64,000 nucleotides of DNA from NCBI GenBank assembly GCA_037388505.1, contig JARRKC010000015.1, positions 45,912 to 109,911 of the forward strand, given 5' to 3'. Below are positions 63,101-64,000 of this stretch, in pieces (position 1 is the first letter of the stretch; every line of letters starts with the position of its first letter). A program made the translations under genes and the position numbers. The notes under the pieces are model-generated. The model had not been told where the DNA came from. It did no database searches and saw only the letters and a list, made by a program, of their open reading frames with translations. The stretch comes from JARRKC01 sp037388505. GTDB lineage: Bacteria > Acidobacteriota > UBA6911 > RPQK01 > JAPXNP01.

Positions 63101-63978
63101 TGCTGACGACGACGCCGATCGCCGACGAGTCGGCGGCCGCCTCGACGGATCCTTTGCGTTTTCCGCAGTTCACCGACGGGGGAGGAAGCGACACGGCGAT
63201 CACGTTGATCAATCCCACCGACGCGGTGGAAGCGGGCATCCTGGAGCTGTTCGATGAGAACGGAGCACCGCTGACGGTAACGACGGTAGGCGGCATGACG
63301 GACTCGAGCTTTGCCTACAGCATCGCGGCCCAGGGAGCGTACGTACTGCAGACCAACGGGGCATCGGCCGAGGCGGCGGCGGGCTGGGCGGTGGCGACGC
63401 CGTCGTCGGGCAGTCCGGCCCCGATCGGAGCGGGGGTGTTCCAGTTGAGCACGGCGGGGGTGCTGGTGACCGAAGCGGGAGTTCCGGCGGCCACGCCGAC
63501 GCAGAAGGTCCGTATCTACGTGGACCGCAGTGGGGGACACGACACGGGGGTGGCGCTGGGCAATCCGGGCAACACGGCACTGACGGTCGAGCTGAAGGCT
63601 CTGGGGTTGGACGGCACGACGGAGGTGGGCCAGGGGACGCTGGAGGTGGCGGCGGGCGGACATGAGGCGAAGTTCGCGGGACAGCTGATTTCGGGTCTGC
63701 CGGCGAACTTCGTGGGAGTGATGGAACTGACGTCGGATCAGCCGTTCGTGCCGCTGACGCTGCGCACGTTGACGAATCAGCGGGGAGACTTTCTGATCAC
63801 GACCTTCCCGGTGGCGGATCTGGAGAAGACGGCGCCGATGCCGATGATCTTTCCACAGGTGGCCGGAGGAGGCGGCATTACGACTCAGTTCATCTTCCTG
63901 TCGTCGGGACGGGGCGCGTCCTTGACGCTGAACTACTTCGGCGCCGACGGCAAGCCGCTGGCTCTGGCGCAGCCGTAG
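60181..63978 (+). CDS. Large secreted FG-GAP/VCBS repeat protein with bipartite module
   Basis: This 1265-residue protein has a signal peptide (about 8-25, ending SASS), a unique N-terminal region, about 13 FG-GAP/VCBS-like repeats between roughly residues 130 and 790 (each with a calcium-binding GDFNGDGxxDL and closing GNGDGTF; first copy diverged, last copies incomplete) and a C-terminal part with the bipartite module (GYATATLNTGVAPYSTGVF, VSEVGIPTSPA; LRFPQFTDGGG, VTEAGVPAATPT; IFPQVAGGGGITTQFIF). It is exported and probably surface-attached or secreted. ATG at 60181 rather than the TTG at 60118, because only the former puts the signal peptide first. Its TAG sits in a REP-like element. Confidence 0.82.
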   Translation: MKLETPRVCILILALVLSLSASSARHVKGGQNSTRGISRTWLIRVESEIFLNRTSARTGPGGNAYFAISLGGSTVEVALLPANVLQSAIAGSLQSAHGVRAQGLPTFLSTFRLPKAIDVMLASIGLDASVQTISVGSYPVDWVVGDFNGDSRLDVAVASQDSNDVSIILGQADGTFGQATNFDVGVGPNVIQTGDFNGDGVPDLVTADAGSYPDAGGVSLLIGNGDGTFQPVVRLSSDDSEVVTVGDFNEDGRDDLIQGPFNMNILRVLLGNGDGTFQTPREIDVPSLAWSLTSGDFNGDGHLDVAAGGASVVSVLLGDGAGEFQSSQEIPFAFNGAVWQIQAADLDQDGDPDLITTNIDNSASVLLNQGNGTFQDPDFYVVNDTPDELSVSDLDGDGYADLFVSNANASHCSILIGNGDGTFVAARGYVPWDSNGRAGASSLTAADFTGDGIPDVVANSVLMPGLANGTLGAPVDLGRRADFVASGDFDGDGQADLALVSKTTNTGSVSPGMLILLGNGNGTFRDGQTIAISDANYRTGPLSSADINGDDVLDLLEIDSDGGNVKVYAGNGDGTFQDGVDLAVGTAPQHVAVGDLNGDGHMDLAVALEGVLGNLDGGLVVLLGHGDGTFDAPAPILSNATLTQVAIGDLNGDGKPDLVADDQDPAFTFNLSVLFGNGDGTFQAPLRLPPLDSYTFFGVGGLAVNDFDQDGSPDVIAASNGDQSLIIYPGNGDGTFQDPVSGDIGPDPSAMVVADFNLDHKPDVALASGSLVVRVDNLSTTEGAAASVTLAGKGASSTVSAAPPAAQVGYATATLNTGVAPYSTGVFKLDESNVTVSEVGIPTSPATRSARILVDKRENLPAPASIDSTGVRLQQSGMISTDTGFAAVNLGGKTAHLNYRLRDLQGQMLAEGTGTLEAGAHVAKFVDELQEVSSFELPPDFASTNGLGTLEITSDQPLSVLALRQTTNQRGDNLLTTTPIADESAAASTDPLRFPQFTDGGGSDTAITLINPTDAVEAGILELFDENGAPLTVTTVGGMTDSSFAYSIAAQGAYVLQTNGASAEAAAGWAVATPSSGSPAPIGAGVFQLSTAGVLVTEAGVPAATPTQKVRIYVDRSGGHDTGVALGNPGNTALTVELKALGLDGTTEVGQGTLEVAAGGHEAKFAGQLISGLPANFVGVMELTSDQPFVPLTLRTLTNQRGDFLITTFPVADLEKTAPMPMIFPQVAGGGGITTQFIFLSSGRGASLTLNYFGADGKPLALAQP

Positions 63979-64000
63979 GATAAGCTTCCAGCTTGTCTCC
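63975..64000 (+). repeat. REP-like stem-loop at the window edge
   Basis: GTAG (63975-63978) followed by GATAAGCTTCCAGCTTGTC; the TAG is the stop codon of the FG-GAP gene. The copy may continue beyond the window. Confidence 0.7.

Noticed and set aside
63900..63978. FG-GAP protein truncated by the REP-like element
   Set aside because: The third module copy stops after its first half (GADGKPLALAQP), but, as I recall, proteins of this type often end at just this point, so the stop is probably natural; not certain.

Overview
The window is about 60% GC and reads as chromosomal DNA of a Gram-negative, two-membrane bacterium, most likely an acidobacterium or a close relative. The Gram-negative call rests on Kdo synthesis genes (kdsA, kdsD, kdsC), an MsbA-type flippase, a TolC/RND efflux set and a TonB-dependent receptor. 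The acidobacterial call is inference: it rests on the yicC-gmk-rpoZ-coaBC-era-udg-priA order, a secreted protein with a KWTLEEAQQVL..SPW signature, FG-GAP proteins and a recurring secreted C-terminal module.

Layout. 1-3.0 kb: minus-strand genes for a glycerate kinase (cut by the window edge), a CxxC carboxymuconolactone decarboxylase-like protein, a dienelactone hydrolase-like lipoprotein and a small membrane protein, with a 26-bp tandem repeat. 3.2-10.2 kb: envelope genes, namely a small membrane protein, a NoeA-like methyltransferase and a membrane sulfatase/phosphotransferase, then apaH, then on the minus strand a MurF-like ligase coupled to an ATP-grasp enzyme. 10.3-17.2 kb: a CcmH variant, an unknown membrane-anchored protein and a heavy-metal-type RND tripartite pump. 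17.3-19.4 kb: tsaD and mtnA (minus). 19.9-30.3 kb: housekeeping series msbA-yicC-gmk-rpoZ-coaBC-era-udg-priA, then JAMM protease, DUF697-like GTPase and a coiled-coil protein with overlapping ends. 30.5-34.9 kb: a PhoB/PhoR-like system with two response regulators around one kinase, and phoU. 34.9-36.5 kb: two membrane proteins and ppa (minus). 36.9-48.2 kb: pyrG and kdsA-kdsD-kdsC, separated by a 6.5-kb block (TonB receptor, beta-helix protein, unknown protein, secreted module protein) bracketed by direct repeats. 48.7-64 kb: two aminotransferases, two paralogous secreted proteins, two HExxH proteins, a nine-heme cytochrome fused to adhesive domains, rhaA and a 1265-residue FG-GAP protein.

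The most notable non-coding feature is a REP-like stem-loop family with a GTAG head. There are nine copies. In four genes (czcA-like, tsaD, TPR-zincin, FG-GAP protein) the TAG of the head is the stop codon, or sits where the head would be. Two copies form an inverted pair between the convergent czcA-like gene and tsaD. Four lie inside the 123-bp tandem repeats flanking the TonB-receptor block, which therefore looks like an insertion or duplication product between pyrG and kdsA; a 53-bp scrap of receptor-like sequence at its left edge supports this. A bipartite secreted module is shared by three otherwise unrelated proteins (44.5, 52.2 and 60.2 kb genes). No tRNA, rRNA, CRISPR array, integrase, transposase or phage gene was seen.
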